Origin: Conexibacter arvalis
GTDB lineage: Bacteria > Actinomycetota > Thermoleophilia > Solirubrobacterales > Solirubrobacteraceae
Assembly: GCF_014199525.1 (NCBI RefSeq)
Contig: NZ_JACHNU010000004.1
Location: 371,969 to 435,968, forward strand
Length of the DNA stretch: 64,000 nt
Direction: 5' to 3'
Below are positions 1 to 8,665 of the stretch, in pieces (positions within the stretch are counted from its first letter, which is position 1; the number at the start of each line of letters is the position of its first letter). Under the pieces are notes generated by a model, which saw only the letters and a list, made by a program, of their open reading frames with translations, had not been told where the DNA came from and ran no database searches. The position numbers and the translations under genes were made by a program.

Positions 1-707
1 GCGGCGAGGTAGTCGAGCACGAAGTCGCGGTTGGAGACGGCGTCGATCGAGTTCTCCGCGACGCCGGCGAAGCCGAGCTCGCGGGCGACCAGCTGCCGGT
101 CGGTGTCGAAGTTGACCCCGGCCAGCGCGCCGGCGCCGAGCGGCAGTCTCGCCGTCGCCCGCTCGACCGCGGCGAACTTCTCCAGGTCGCGCGCCAGCAT
201 CCAGACGTATGCGAGCAGGTGGTGGCTGAGATAGACCGGCTGCGCCCGCTGGAGATGGGTGTAGCCCGGCATCTTCCAGTCGAGGTGGCGCTCTGCGGCG
301 TCGACGAGGGCCCCCATCAGCGCCTTGATCGCCGTCTGCGCCGCCTGCGCGTGGGCGCGCGTGAACAGCGCCATGTCGGTGGCGACCTGGTCGTTGCGCG
401 AGCGGGCGGTGTGCAGCTTGCCGCCGACGCTGCCGGCGAGCTGCGTGATCCGCCGCTCGATCGCCATGTGGATGTCCTCGTCGTCGGGCTCGAACGGGAA
501 GCTCCCCTCCCGCAGCTCGCCTTCGACGGCGTCGAGCGCGCGCAGCAGCGCGTCGCGGTCGTCCTCGCCGATGATCCCCTGCGCCGCGAGCATCTTCGCG
601 TGGGCGCGCGACAGGTCGACGTCGTAGGGCCCGAGGCGCCAGTCGAAGCCGATCGACGCGTTGAGCTGCTGGAAGACGGGGTGCTGAGGCTCGGAGAAGC
701 GGGACAT
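1..707 (-). CDS. argH: Argininosuccinate lyase (partial, C-terminus beyond window)
   Basis: ArgH cleaves argininosuccinate to arginine and fumarate, the last step of arginine synthesis, in the cytoplasm. Only the first 235 codons are present because the window edge removes the rest. The family signature HTARSRNDQ is visible at residues 99-107, preceded by DIHMAIE (79-85) and followed by a GYTHLQRAQP stretch near residue 150, all typical of the fumarase/lyase superfamily. The ATG at 707 gives the usual N-terminus. The gene lies 11 nt downstream of the aminotransferase stop on the same strand, so co-transcription is likely. A TAGACT hexamer sits 8 nt before the ATG but overlaps the upstream TAG stop, so its promoter role is uncertain. 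Confidence 0.96.
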   Translation of the reverse strand, partial: MSRFSEPQHPVFQQLNASIGFDWRLGPYDVDLSRAHAKMLAAQGIIGEDDRDALLRALDAVEGELREGSFPFEPDDEDIHMAIERRITQLAGSVGGKLHTARSRNDQVATDMALFTRAHAQAAQTAIKALMGALVDAAERHLDWKMPGYTHLQRAQPVYLSHHLLAYVWMLARDLEKFAAVERATARLPLGAGALAGVNFDTDRQLVARELGFAGVAENSIDAVSNRDFVLDYLA

Positions 708-718
708 GGCCGGCGAGT

Positions 719-1840
719 CTACGCGCCCAGCACGGCGCGCAGCTCGCGGACGACGCGCGCGACCTGGCCCTCGGTCATCGCCGGGAAGAACGGCAGCGCG
801 ATCGAGCGGGCGGCGACGTCCTCGCAGATCGGGAACTGGCCCTCGCGGAAGCCGAACCGCTCGCGGTAGAAGCTCATCAGGTGGATCGCCGGCAGGTACG
901 GCTTGCTCTGGATCCCCCTCGCCGCCAGCGCGCGGATCGTCGCGTCGCGGTCGACGCGGTGCGGCAGCTGGACGACGAAGACGAACCAGCCGCGGCGCTC
1001 ACCGCCGCGGTCCTCGCACGGCAGCGTCAGGTCCTCGACGGGATCGGCCGCGAAGGCGGCGCGGTAGGCGTCGGCGACGCGGGCGCGGTCGGCGAGCATC
1101 GCGTCGAGCCGGCCAAGCTGGGCGATCCCGAGCGCGCAGGCGACGTCGGAGAGCCGGTAGTTGAAGCCGAGCCGATCGTGGTCGAGCCATCCCATGTCAG
1201 GCGCGCGGCCCTGGTTGCGCTCGGAGTCGATCCGGACCTTGTGGCGCTGGTCGCCGAGCGCGATCAGGCCGCCCTCGCCGGTCGTGATCTGCTTGTTGGC
1301 GTAGAAGCCGAAGACCGCCGGATGGCCGCGGCCGCCGACCGGGAGGCCGTCGGCGTGGAAGGCGCCGAGTGCCTCGCAGGCGTCCTCGACGATCGGCAGG
1401 CCGTGGGCCTCCAGCGCCGGGGTGTCGGCCGGGTAGCCGAAGATATGGACCGGCAGCAGCGCGCGGGTGCGCTCGGTGATCGCCGCCGCGGCGGCGTCGA
1501 CGTCGAGGTTGAGCGTGACCGGGTCGATGTCGGCGAAGACCGGTGTCGCGCGCTCGTAGAGGATCGCGTTGGAGGAGGCGACGAACGACAGCGGGCTGGT
1601 CACGACCTCGTCGCCCTCCTCCACCCCGACGGCGCGCAGCGCGAGGTGGAGGCCCGCGGTGCCGGAGGAGACCGCCGCCGCGTGCTCGACGCCGAGCCGC
1701 GCGGCGAAGGCCTGCTCGAAGGCGGCGAGGCGCGGGCCGAGCGACAGCTGGCCGGAGCGCAGGACCTCGAGGACGAGCGCCTCCTCCTTGGGGCCGATGA
1801 CGGGCTTGGCGAGCGGGATCGTCTCCGTCTCGACGGTCAC
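719..1840 (-). CDS. DegT/DnrJ/EryC1-type PLP aminotransferase
   Basis: A 373-residue fold-type I PLP aminotransferase of the DegT/DnrJ/EryC1/StrS family, which usually transaminates keto-sugars. Visible features are SGTAGLHLAL (cofactor phosphate site), EDACEALGA (PLP-binding Asp) and FYANKQITTGEGG, whose Lys is the expected Schiff-base residue, followed by a GFNYRLSDVACALG stretch. The chosen start is GTG at 1840, which overlaps the cimA stop as GTGA and gives METIPLAKP-type spacing; the open frame continues upstream only inside cimA. The position between cimA and argH is unusual for a sugar aminotransferase. It could instead act on an amino-acid-like substrate, but the sequence does not decide this. 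Confidence 0.88.
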   Translation of the reverse strand: MTVETETIPLAKPVIGPKEEALVLEVLRSGQLSLGPRLAAFEQAFAARLGVEHAAAVSSGTAGLHLALRAVGVEEGDEVVTSPLSFVASSNAILYERATPVFADIDPVTLNLDVDAAAAAITERTRALLPVHIFGYPADTPALEAHGLPIVEDACEALGAFHADGLPVGGRGHPAVFGFYANKQITTGEGGLIALGDQRHKVRIDSERNQGRAPDMGWLDHDRLGFNYRLSDVACALGIAQLGRLDAMLADRARVADAYRAAFAADPVEDLTLPCEDRGGERRGWFVFVVQLPHRVDRDATIRALAARGIQSKPYLPAIHLMSFYRERFGFREGQFPICEDVAARSIALPFFPAMTEGQVARVVRELRAVLGA

Positions 1841-3456
1841 GGGGCGGCGCTCTTCCCGGCGCCGGCGGCGCGCGCGGCTGCCGCCTGCTCCTCGCGCCCG
1901 TCCTGGACGGCGTACTCGAGCGAGTCGACCAGCGCGTACCAGGAGGCGGCGATCACGTTCTCCGAGACGCCGATCGAGCCCCACACCTCCTGGCCGTCGG
2001 AGGCGTCGAGCAGGACGCGGGTGACCGCCTCGGTCCCCTTCGTCTCGTCGAGGATGCGGACCTTGAAGTTGACGAGGCCGGTGTCGTCGAGATGCGGGTG
2101 GGTGTCGCTGAGGACGGCCCGCAGCGCGTTGTCGAGCGCGTGGACCGGGCCGTTGCCCTCGCCGGTGCGGACGTAGCGCTCGCCGTCGACCCAGATCTTG
2201 ATCGTCGCCTCGGTCTCGACCTTGCCGTCGGCGCGCTGCTCGACGATCACGCGCCACGACTCGAGCGTGAACAGCGGCTCGTAGTCGCCGGCCTCCTTGC
2301 GCAGCAGCAGCTCGAAGGAGCCGTCGGCGGCCTCGAACTGGTAGCCGCGGTGCTCCAGCTCCTTGACCCGCTCGATCAGCCGGCGCGAGGCGGCGTCGTC
2401 GAGCGTGATGCCGGCCTCCTCGGCGCGCGCCTGCACCGTGCCCTTGCCGCCGAGCTCGGAGATCAGCAGCTCGCGACGGTTGCCGACCAGCGCCGGATCC
2501 ATGTGCTCGAAGGTCGTCGCGTCGGCCATCACGCCCGCGACGTGCATGCCGCCCTTGTGCGCGAAGGCGTTCTTGCCGACGTACGGCGCGTCGGCGTTCG
2601 GCGTCCGGTTGAGCAGCTCGTCGAGGTAGTGAGAGGTCGCCGTCAGCGACGCCAGCTGCTCGTCGCTGATGCAGGCGTGGCCGAGCTTCAGCTGCAGGTT
2701 GGGGACGATCGAGACGAGGTTGGCGTTGCCGCAGCGCTCGCCGTAGCCGTTCATCGTCCCCTGCACGTGGGTCGCGCCGGCGCCGACCGCCGCGAGCGAG
2801 TTGGCGACGCCGACGCCGGCGTCGTCATGGCAGTGGATGCCGACCTGGACGCCGGTGCCCTCCAGATGGGCGACGACGTCGGCGACCGCGGTCGCGATCT
2901 GGCCGGGCAGGTGGGCGCCGTTGGTGTCGCACATGACGACCGTCTCGGCGCCGGCCTCGGCGGCCGTGCGCAGGCAGCGCAGCGCGTAGTCGCGGTCGGC
3001 GTGCCAGCCGTCGAAGCAGTGCTCGGCGTCGTAGACGACCCGCTTGCCCTCCGCGCGCAGGAAGGCGATCGACTCCTCGATCATCCGCAGGTTCTCGTCG
3101 CGGTCGACCTTCACGACCTTCTCCAGATGGAGGCTCCACGTCTTGCCGACGATCGTGCAGACCGGCGCGAACGAGTCGACCAGCACGCGCAGCGCCGGGT
3201 CGTCCTCGGCGCGCGCGTCGCGGCGGCGTGTCATCCCGAAGGCGGCGATCAGCGCGTGCTCGAAGCGCTCGCGCGAGAGCAGGTCGAACAGCTCCAGCTC
3301 CTTCGGGTTGGAGCTGGGGAAGCCGGCCTCGATCATGTGCACGCCGAGCGCGTCGAGTCTGTGCGCGACGCGCAGCTTCTCGGCGGCGGAGAGCGACATG
3401 CCCTCCCCCTGCATCCCGTCGCGGAGGGTCGTGTCGTACAGCTGGATCGTGGTCAT
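1837..3456 (-). CDS. cimA: (R)-citramalate synthase
   Basis: CimA condenses pyruvate with acetyl-CoA to (R)-citramalate, opening a threonine-independent route to 2-oxobutyrate and isoleucine. The protein has 539 residues, the usual length. The N-terminus carries YDTTLRDGMQGEGMS, the form typical of the citramalate branch; LeuA has DTTLRDGEQSPG instead. Further marks are EAGFPSSNPKE, HCHDDAGVGVANS (metal-binding His pair) and FAHKGGMHVAGV, followed by a C-terminal LeuA-like regulatory domain. The ATG at 3456 has only a weak ribosome site. Upstream lies a 140-nt gap with a hairpin and a possible leader peptide. The downstream aminotransferase overlaps by 4 nt. LeuCDB next door can finish the citramalate pathway. 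Confidence 0.93.
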   Translation of the reverse strand: MTTIQLYDTTLRDGMQGEGMSLSAAEKLRVAHRLDALGVHMIEAGFPSSNPKELELFDLLSRERFEHALIAAFGMTRRRDARAEDDPALRVLVDSFAPVCTIVGKTWSLHLEKVVKVDRDENLRMIEESIAFLRAEGKRVVYDAEHCFDGWHADRDYALRCLRTAAEAGAETVVMCDTNGAHLPGQIATAVADVVAHLEGTGVQVGIHCHDDAGVGVANSLAAVGAGATHVQGTMNGYGERCGNANLVSIVPNLQLKLGHACISDEQLASLTATSHYLDELLNRTPNADAPYVGKNAFAHKGGMHVAGVMADATTFEHMDPALVGNRRELLISELGGKGTVQARAEEAGITLDDAASRRLIERVKELEHRGYQFEAADGSFELLLRKEAGDYEPLFTLESWRVIVEQRADGKVETEATIKIWVDGERYVRTGEGNGPVHALDNALRAVLSDTHPHLDDTGLVNFKVRILDETKGTEAVTRVLLDASDGQEVWGSIGVSENVIAASWYALVDSLEYAVQDGREEQAAAARAAGAGKSAAP

Positions 3457-3512
3457 CTCGTGCGTTCCATTCTCGTTCGGTGGGCGTTCGGTCGGCTGCG
3501 GCGACCGGCACG

Positions 3513-3531
3513 CGCGCGCACGCTGCGCGCG
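3513..3531 (-). terminator. Short GC hairpin between ilvE and cimA
   Basis: A perfect 8-bp stem (CGCGCGCA / TGCGCGCG) with a 3-nt loop. It lies after the ilvE stop (3597) and before the cimA start (3456). There is no U tract, so it is either a weak ilvE terminator or an attenuator in the cimA leader. Confidence 0.4.
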
Positions 3532-3532
3532 C

Positions 3533-3580
3533 TCAGCCGGCCGCGCCGGTAATTCGCCCGATGAACGAGTGGAAGGTCAT
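3533..3580 (-). CDS. Candidate 15-codon leader peptide upstream of cimA
   Basis: ATG at 3580 opens MTFHSFIGRITGAAG, ending at TGA 3533-3535, directly before the 8-bp hairpin at 3513-3531 and 77 nt ahead of cimA. It holds two Ile codons (ATC, ATT) around a CGA, and ATT and CGA look uncommon in this genome. Isoleucine is the end product of the CimA pathway, so attenuation is conceivable. The Ile content is modest and the start lacks a clear ribosome site. This is a candidate only. Confidence 0.3.
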   Translation of the reverse strand: MTFHSFIGRITGAAG

Positions 3581-3596
3581 GACCGCTCGGAGCAGT

Positions 3597-4532
3597 CTAC
3601 GCGGTCTCCGCCGCGACCGGCACGATGTCGTTCCAGTGCAGGTAGCGCTCGTCGCGCGCATGGAGCGCGTCGTCGAAGATCTTCTGCAGCTTCCTCGTGA
3701 CCGGGCCGGGCTCGCCGGCGCCGACGGGGCGGTCGTCTATCTCGCGGATCGGCGTCAGCTCGGCGGCCGTGCCGGTCATGAAGATCTCCTCCGCGAGGTA
3801 GAGCTCGGCGCGCGCGATGTTGCGCTCGACCAGCTCGAAGCCCTCGTCGCGGGCGATCTGCACGACCGAGCGGCGGTTGATCCCGTCGAGGATCCCGTTC
3901 GTCTCGCACGGCGTGATGATCTTGCCGTCGCGCACGAGGAAGAGGTTCTCGCCGGTCCCCTCGCAGACGAAGCCGTTGTCGTCGAGCAGGATCCCCTCCT
4001 CGTAGCCGGCCTTGTGGCTCTCGATCTTCGCCAGCACGCTGTTGAGGTACTGGCCGGAGGCCTTTGCGTGCGGGATCAGCGACTCGCCGCTGATCCGCCG
4101 CCAGCTGGAGACCTTGGCGCGCACGCCCTTCGTCTTGCCCTCGTCGCCGAGGTAGGCGCCCCACGACCAGGCGGCGATCGCCACCTCGACGGGGGCGTCG
4201 AGCGGGTTGAGGCCCATGACGCCCGTGCCGCGGAAGACGATCGGCCGGATGTAGCAGGCCGGCAGGCCGTTGCGCGCGATCAGCTCGTGCGTGGCGGCCT
4301 TGATCTGCTCGCGCGTGTACGGCACCGGCATGTAGTAGAGGTCGGCCGATCTGAACAGCCGCTCGACGTGGTCGTCGTTGCGGAAGATCGCCGTGCCCCG
4401 CTCCGTCTCATAGGCGCGGATGCCCTCGAAGACGCCGGTGCCGTAGTGCAGCGCGTGCGTGAGTACGTGGATCTTCGCGTCCTCCCAGGCGACGAGCTCC
4501 CCGTTCATCCAGATGAGGTCCGCTTGCTCCAC
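3597..4532 (-). CDS. ilvE: Branched-chain amino acid aminotransferase
   Basis: IlvE transfers the amino group between glutamate and the keto acids of leucine, isoleucine and valine (fold-type IV PLP enzyme). The protein has 311 residues, normal for the family. Visible motifs are HALHYGTGVFEGIRAY near the N-terminus, IPHAKASGQYLNSVLAK with the expected PLP lysine, EGTGENLF, and FMTGTAAELTPI in the C-terminal half. The start is GTG at 4532, with an AAGGAG ribosome site 7 nt upstream. The gap to leuB is 9 nt, so it is probably part of the leuCDB-ilvE unit. Confidence 0.96.
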   Translation of the reverse strand: MEQADLIWMNGELVAWEDAKIHVLTHALHYGTGVFEGIRAYETERGTAIFRNDDHVERLFRSADLYYMPVPYTREQIKAATHELIARNGLPACYIRPIVFRGTGVMGLNPLDAPVEVAIAAWSWGAYLGDEGKTKGVRAKVSSWRRISGESLIPHAKASGQYLNSVLAKIESHKAGYEEGILLDDNGFVCEGTGENLFLVRDGKIITPCETNGILDGINRRSVVQIARDEGFELVERNIARAELYLAEEIFMTGTAAELTPIREIDDRPVGAGEPGPVTRKLQKIFDDALHARDERYLHWNDIVPVAAETA

Positions 4533-4541
4533 GACTGCTCC

Positions 4542-5567
4542 TTACAGGTAGTTCAGCACGGCCGCGGCCGCGTCCGCCGTGTTGGCGTCTCCGCCCAGGT
4601 CGGCCGTCCGCAGGCCCTCGGCCAGCGCTCGATCGACCGCCGATTCTACCGCCGCCGCCTCGTCCTCCATCGCGAAGCCGTGACGCAGCAGCAGCGCCGC
4701 CGACAGGAACATCGCGAGCGGGTTGGCGATCCCCTTCCCGGCGATGTCGGGGGCCGAGCCGTGGACCGGCTCGAACAGGCCGGGGCCGTCGCCGCCGAGC
4801 GACGCGCTCGGCAGCAGGCCGATCGAGCCGGTCAGCATCGCCGACTCGTCGCTGAGGATGTCGCCGAACATGTTCTCGGTGACGATCACCTCGAACGCGG
4901 TCGGGTTGGAGATCAGCTGCATCGCCGCGTTGTCGACGAGCACGTGCTCCAGCTCGATGTGGCTGAACTCGTCGCGGTGGACGCGCAGGACGACTTCGCG
5001 CCAGAGGCGGGAGGACTCGAGCACGTTGGCCTTGTCGACGCTCGTCAGCTTCTTTCTGGCGGCCTTGAAGCCGGTGCGGACGATCCGCTCGATCTCCTCG
5101 ACCGAGTAGATCATCGTGTCCCAGGCGACGTCGTCTCTGCGGCCGCGGTCGCCGAAGTACAAGCCGCCGGTCAGCTCGCGCACGACGAGCAGGTTGGTGC
5201 CGTCGATGATCTCGCGCTTCAGCGGGCTGGCGTCGTACAGCGCCGGCACCGGGCGGACCGGGCGCAGGTTGGCGTAGAGGCCGAGCGCCTTGCGCAGGCC
5301 GAGCAGGCCCTGCTCCGGGCGCGGCTTGGCCGGGTCGGTCGTGTCCCACTTCGGACCGCCGACGGCGGCCAGCAGGACGGCGTCGGCGCGCTGGCAGGCG
5401 GCCGTCACCTCGTCGGTGAGGGCGGTGCCGTGGGCGTCGATCGAGGCGCCGCCGAACAGATGCTCCTCGAAGGAGAAGTCGCCGAGCTTGTTCAGCAGCT
5501 CGACCGTCGGCGCGGTGATCTCCGGCCCGATGCCGTCACCGGGCAGGAGTGCGATGGTCTTCGTCAT
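4542..5567 (-). CDS. leuB: 3-isopropylmalate dehydrogenase
   Basis: LeuB oxidises and decarboxylates 3-isopropylmalate to 2-oxoisocaproate with NAD+. It can also process erythro-methylmalate in the citramalate route. The 341-residue protein opens with [13 protein letters not shown] and carries [13 protein letters not shown] (substrate-binding arginine loop), the Tyr/Lys region [18 protein letters not shown] (metal-binding Asp), and [17 protein letters not shown], the NAD-binding motif. It follows leuD by 13 nt and precedes ilvE by 9 nt. Confidence 0.96.
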   Translation of the reverse strand: MTKTIALLPGDGIGPEITAPTVELLNKLGDFSFEEHLFGGASIDAHGTALTDEVTAACQRADAVLLAAVGGPKWDTTDPAKPRPEQGLLGLRKALGLYANLRPVRPVPALYDASPLKREIIDGTNLLVVRELTGGLYFGDRGRRDDVAWDTMIYSVEEIERIVRTGFKAARKKLTSVDKANVLESSRLWREVVLRVHRDEFSHIELEHVLVDNAAMQLISNPTAFEVIVTENMFGDILSDESAMLTGSIGLLPSASLGGDGPGLFEPVHGSAPDIAGKGIANPLAMFLSAALLLRHGFAMEDEAAAVESAVDRALAEGLRTADLGGDANTADAAAAVLNYL

Positions 5568-5580
5568 ATCTGTGCCGGGC

Positions 5581-6141
5581 TCAGAGCGCCGTCGTGACGG
5601 GGCCGGAGCGCTCGCGCTGCTGCTCGTAGGCCGACAGCGCCTCGCCCTGCTGGAGCGTCAGCGCGATGTCGTCGAGGCCGTTCAGCAGGCGGTGCTTGGT
5701 GTCGGGATCGATCTCGAACGACGCCTTGCCGCCGTCCCAGCGGACCTCCTGCTCGGCGAGGTCGACCTGGACGGTGTCGGACGCGGAGATCGCCTCGACC
5801 GTGGCGCGGTCGAGCTGGATCGGCAGCAGGCCGATCTTCGTGCAGTTCGATCTGAAGATGTCGGCGAAGCTCTCGGCGACGATCGCCTTGAAGCCGTAGT
5901 CCTCCAGGCCCCACGGCGCGTGCTCGCGCGAGGAGCCGCAGCCGAAGTTGCGGCCGGTGACCAGCACCTGCGTTCTCGGCAGGTCCCAGCCGTCCTCCTT
6001 GGCCCAGTCGTAGAAGAGGAACTCGCCGAAGCCGGTCCGCTCGACCCGCTTCAGGAACTGCTTGGGCATGATCTGGTCGGTGTCGACGTCGTCGCGCATC
6101 AGCACGGCGGGTCTCGACGTGATCGTCTCGAACGGCTCCAT
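5581..6141 (-). CDS. leuD: Isopropylmalate isomerase small subunit
   Basis: The swivel-domain subunit of the LeuCD isomerase (186 residues), which converts 2- to 3-isopropylmalate and, with citramalate, makes methylmalate isomers. Typical marks are [15 protein letters not shown] and [15 protein letters not shown]. Its ATG is 3 nt downstream of the leuC stop, with a GGAG ribosome site inside the leuC end, so the two subunits are coupled. Confidence 0.95.
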   Translation of the reverse strand: MEPFETITSRPAVLMRDDVDTDQIMPKQFLKRVERTGFGEFLFYDWAKEDGWDLPRTQVLVTGRNFGCGSSREHAPWGLEDYGFKAIVAESFADIFRSNCTKIGLLPIQLDRATVEAISASDTVQVDLAEQEVRWDGGKASFEIDPDTKHRLLNGLDDIALTLQQGEALSAYEQQRERSGPVTTAL

Positions 6142-6144
6142 TGC

Positions 6145-7515
6145 TCAGCTCCAGTCGCGGATGTCGACGAAACGGCCCTCGATCGCCGCGGCGGCGGCCA
6201 TCTGCGGGCTGACCAGGTGCGAGCGGGCGCCGCGGCCCTGACGGCCCTCGAAGTTGCGGTTCGAGGTCGAAGCGACGCGCTCGCCGGGCGCGGCGATGTC
6301 GGGGTTCATGCCGAGGCACATCGAGCAGCCGGCGACGCGCCAGTCGAAGCCGGCCGCCTTGAAGACCTCGTCGAGGCCCTCGGCCTCCGCCTGCGCCTTC
6401 ACCTCCTGCGAGCCCGGCACGACCATCGCGTTGACCGAGCTGGCGACCTTGCGGCCCTTGACGACCTCCGCCGCGGCGCGCAGGTCGCCGATCCGCGAGT
6501 TGGTGCAGGAGCCGATGAAGACGCGGTCGAGTCTGATCTCCTGGATCGGCGTGCCGGCCTCCAGGCCCATGTAGTGGAGCGCCCGCTCGTGGCCCTCGTG
6601 CTGCGGGTCGGGGACGACCGAGGCGACGTCGGTGACCATGTCGGGCGCCGTGCCCCACGTGACCTGCGGGGCGAGTGCCGCGGCGTCGACGACGATCTCG
6701 TGGTCGAAGGTCGCGCCGTCGTCGGTCTTCAGCGTCCGCCACTGGCGGACGGCCTCGTCGAACTCGGCGCCCTGCGGCGCCGCCGGGCGGCCCTCGACGA
6801 ACTGGAAGGTCGTCTCGTCGGGGGCGATCATGCCTGCGCGGCCGCCGCCCTCGATCGTCATGTTGCAGATCGTCATGCGGCCCTCCATCGACAGCTTCTC
6901 GATGACGGGGCCGGCGAACTCGACGACGTGGCCGGTCGCGCCGTCGGTGCCCATCTGGCCGATGGTGCCAAGGATCAGGTCCTTGGCGGTGACGCCGAAG
7001 CCGAGGTCGCCCCTGTAGAGGATCCGCATCGACTTCGGCTTCTTCTGCACGAGCGTCTGGGTCGCGAGCACGTGCTCGACCTCGCTGGTGCCGATGCCGA
7101 AGGCGAGCGCGCCGAAGGCGCCGTGGGTGGCGGTGTGAGAGTCGCCGCAGACGATCGTCATCCCCGGCTGCGTGACGCCGAGGTTCGGGCCGATGACGTG
7201 GACGATCCCCTGGCGCTCGGAGCCGAGCGAGTAGACCGGGACGCCGAACTCGGCGCAGTTCCGCTCGAGCGTCTCGACCTGGACGCGCGACAGCTCGTCC
7301 TTGATCAGCCGCGCGACCGGCGTGCCGTCCGTCGGCGTGTTGTGGTCGGCGGTCGCGAGCGTGCGGTCCGGGCGGCGCACGCTGCGGCCGGCCATGCGGA
7401 GCCCGTCGAACGCCTGCGGGCTGGTGACCTCGTGCACGAGGTGGAGGTCGACGTAGATCAGGCCGGGAGCCACCTCGTGGGCGGCCCAGATCTTGTCGAA
7501 CAGCGTCGTTGGCAT
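6145..7515 (-). CDS. leuC: Isopropylmalate isomerase large subunit
   Basis: The aconitase-family [4Fe-4S] subunit (456 residues) of the LeuCD isomerase. The first cluster cysteine is in [17 protein letters not shown] and the second and third are in [50 protein letters not shown] and [10 protein letters not shown] are also characteristic (quoted in parts). The ATG at 7515 has an AAGGAG site 12 nt upstream. It starts 38 nt after the XRE-cupin regulator on the same strand, so it may share that gene's transcript. Confidence 0.96.
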   Translation of the reverse strand: MPTTLFDKIWAAHEVAPGLIYVDLHLVHEVTSPQAFDGLRMAGRSVRRPDRTLATADHNTPTDGTPVARLIKDELSRVQVETLERNCAEFGVPVYSLGSERQGIVHVIGPNLGVTQPGMTIVCGDSHTATHGAFGALAFGIGTSEVEHVLATQTLVQKKPKSMRILYRGDLGFGVTAKDLILGTIGQMGTDGATGHVVEFAGPVIEKLSMEGRMTICNMTIEGGGRAGMIAPDETTFQFVEGRPAAPQGAEFDEAVRQWRTLKTDDGATFDHEIVVDAAALAPQVTWGTAPDMVTDVASVVPDPQHEGHERALHYMGLEAGTPIQEIRLDRVFIGSCTNSRIGDLRAAAEVVKGRKVASSVNAMVVPGSQEVKAQAEAEGLDEVFKAAGFDWRVAGCSMCLGMNPDIAAPGERVASTSNRNFEGRQGRGARSHLVSPQMAAAAAIEGRFVDIRDWS

Positions 7516-7553
7516 CGGTGCGGGGCTCCTTCTGCGGGGCGGGGGCGGCGGGG

Positions 7554-8144
7554 CTAGCTGCGGCGAAGGCCGGCGGAGACGATCGCCAGCAGCGACGCCT
7601 CCTCCGGTCCGGGGTTCTCGAAGTGGTGGGGCAGGTCGGCGTCGAACGTGACGGTGTCGCCGGCCTCCAGCGCGTAGACGGCGCCGTCGCAGTGGAGGAC
7701 GACCCGTCCGCTCTGCACGAACGCGGTCTCGCGGCTGCCCGGCTCGTGCACCGGCGGGTCGCCGGGGCCGCCGGTCGCGGCGCCGCCGTCGAGCACGTGG
7801 CGCGACAGCTCGGCACGCTGACCGGGCAGCGGCGGGGTCAGCACCTCGTAGCGGTGGCCTCTGACGCTGGTCGGGCCTCTGCGGCGCTCGTCGGCGCGCA
7901 CGATCGTGACGGCGCCGTCCTCGTCGAGGCGCAGCAGCTGCGAGAGCCGCAGGTCGAGGCCGTTGGCGATGCGGGCCGCGACCTGGAGGGTCGGGCTCGT
8001 CTCGCCGCGCTCGACCTGCGACAGCATCGGGGCGCTGACGCCGGAGCGCTCGGCGAGGTCGCGCAGCGACAGATCCATCGCCTCGCGCAGGGCGCGGACG
8101 CGCGATCCGATCGCGACGACTGAGTTGGCGTCGACGGCGGCCAT
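7554..8144 (-). CDS. XRE-family regulator with C-terminal cupin domain
   Basis: A 196-residue cytoplasmic DNA-binding protein. Residues about 12-66 form a Cro/C1-type helix-turn-helix ([20 protein letters not shown], then [19 protein letters not shown]). Residues about 110-190 form a cupin barrel ([34 protein letters not shown]) that likely senses a small ligand. I start at ATG 8144; the frame stays open upstream only through low-complexity DNA. A perfect dyad at 8153-8168 overlaps its presumed promoter, suggesting autoregulation. It heads the leuCDB-ilvE run, so control of branched-chain synthesis is a reasonable inference, though members of this family regulate many pathways. Confidence 0.88.
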   Translation of the reverse strand: MAAVDANSVVAIGSRVRALREAMDLSLRDLAERSGVSAPMLSQVERGETSPTLQVAARIANGLDLRLSQLLRLDEDGAVTIVRADERRRGPTSVRGHRYEVLTPPLPGQRAELSRHVLDGGAATGGPGDPPVHEPGSRETAFVQSGRVVLHCDGAVYALEAGDTVTFDADLPHHFENPGPEEASLLAIVSAGLRRS

Positions 8145-8152
8145 GGTCGGCT

Positions 8153-8168
8153 GTACGTTATCACGTAC
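8153..8168. promoter_or_regulatory. Perfect dyad GTACGT-TATC-ACGTAC, likely operator
   Basis: A 6-bp inverted repeat with a 4-nt spacer, 8 nt before the ATG of the XRE-cupin gene. It is A/T-richer than its surroundings and contains GATAAC on the minus strand, a possible -10. Position and symmetry suit an autoregulatory operator for a dimeric XRE protein; this is inference from layout. Confidence 0.5.
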
Positions 8169-8213
8169 GCGCGTCTCGACCGTGGCCGTCGCGTGGGCCG
8201 CGGGCGGGCGGGC

Positions 8214-8281
8214 CGCCCCGGCGCTGGGATGCCGGGGCGACGGCGGGAGGTCGGGGCGCCGCCCGTGCCCGGCGGCGCCCC
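8214..8281 (-). terminator. Two tandem GC hairpins after the cupredoxin gene
   Basis: The first hairpin met by transcription from the cupredoxin gene is 8253-8263/8271-8281 (perfect 11-bp stem, 7-nt loop), 18 nt past its stop. The second is 8214-8222/8231-8239 (perfect 9 bp). No U tract follows. They separate the copper-protein genes from the XRE-leu unit. Confidence 0.6.
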
Positions 8282-8299
8282 TGCTCCTCCCCCGAAGCG

Positions 8300-8656
8300 C
8301 TACTTCACGACGATCGTCTGGCGCATGTTGGCGTGGTAGGTGCAGAGCAGCCGGTAGGTGCCCTTCACCTTCAACGTCCGCGACCACGAGATGCTGGCCG
8401 TGTAGACGGGCGAGGTGAACTTCTTCACGCCCTTGGGCCCCTTCGCGAGCTTCACGTCGTGCGGGGCGCTGTTGGCCTTGCTCCACTTCCAGACGATCTT
8501 CGTCCCCGGTCTGACGGTCATCTTCGCCGGGGTGAAGGCGTAGTCGATCACGCCGACCGTCTTGCTGCGGGGCTTCTTCTTGGCGCCCTGCGCCGGCGCC
8601 ACCGCGAGCGCGGCGAGCGCCACGGCGGCGAGCAGGACGATCAGGCGGCGGGACAT
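8300..8656 (-). CDS. Exported cupredoxin (plastocyanin/azurin-like)
   Basis: A 118-residue small blue-copper-type protein. Residues 1-24 are a Sec signal peptide (hydrophobic LIVLLAAVALAALAV, then APAQGA). The mature part holds the cupredoxin pattern: His in SAPHDV, then LCTYHANM, which supplies the Cys, second His and Met of a type I copper site. It probably shuttles electrons or carries copper outside the membrane. It follows the beta-helix gene by 9 nt with an AAGGAG site before the ATG, so it ends a three-gene operon with the multicopper oxidase, a plausible redox partner. Confidence 0.88.
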   Translation of the reverse strand: MSRRLIVLLAAVALAALAVAPAQGAKKKPRSKTVGVIDYAFTPAKMTVRPGTKIVWKWSKANSAPHDVKLAKGPKGVKKFTSPVYTASISWSRTLKVKGTYRLLCTYHANMRQTIVVK

Positions 8657-8665
8657 CGCGGCTCC

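Noticed and set aside
3590-3599. TAGACT at the ilvE stop as a cimA promoter
   Set aside because: The TAG is the ilvE stop codon, so the match may be chance; the same caution applies to argH, 22259 and 42879, which I left out of the main count.
5290-7557. Long open frame antisense to leuB-leuC
   Set aside because: It is a mirror of leuCDB codons in G/C-rich DNA; the protein is Arg/Asp/Val-biased with no motif, whereas the minus strand encodes clear enzymes.
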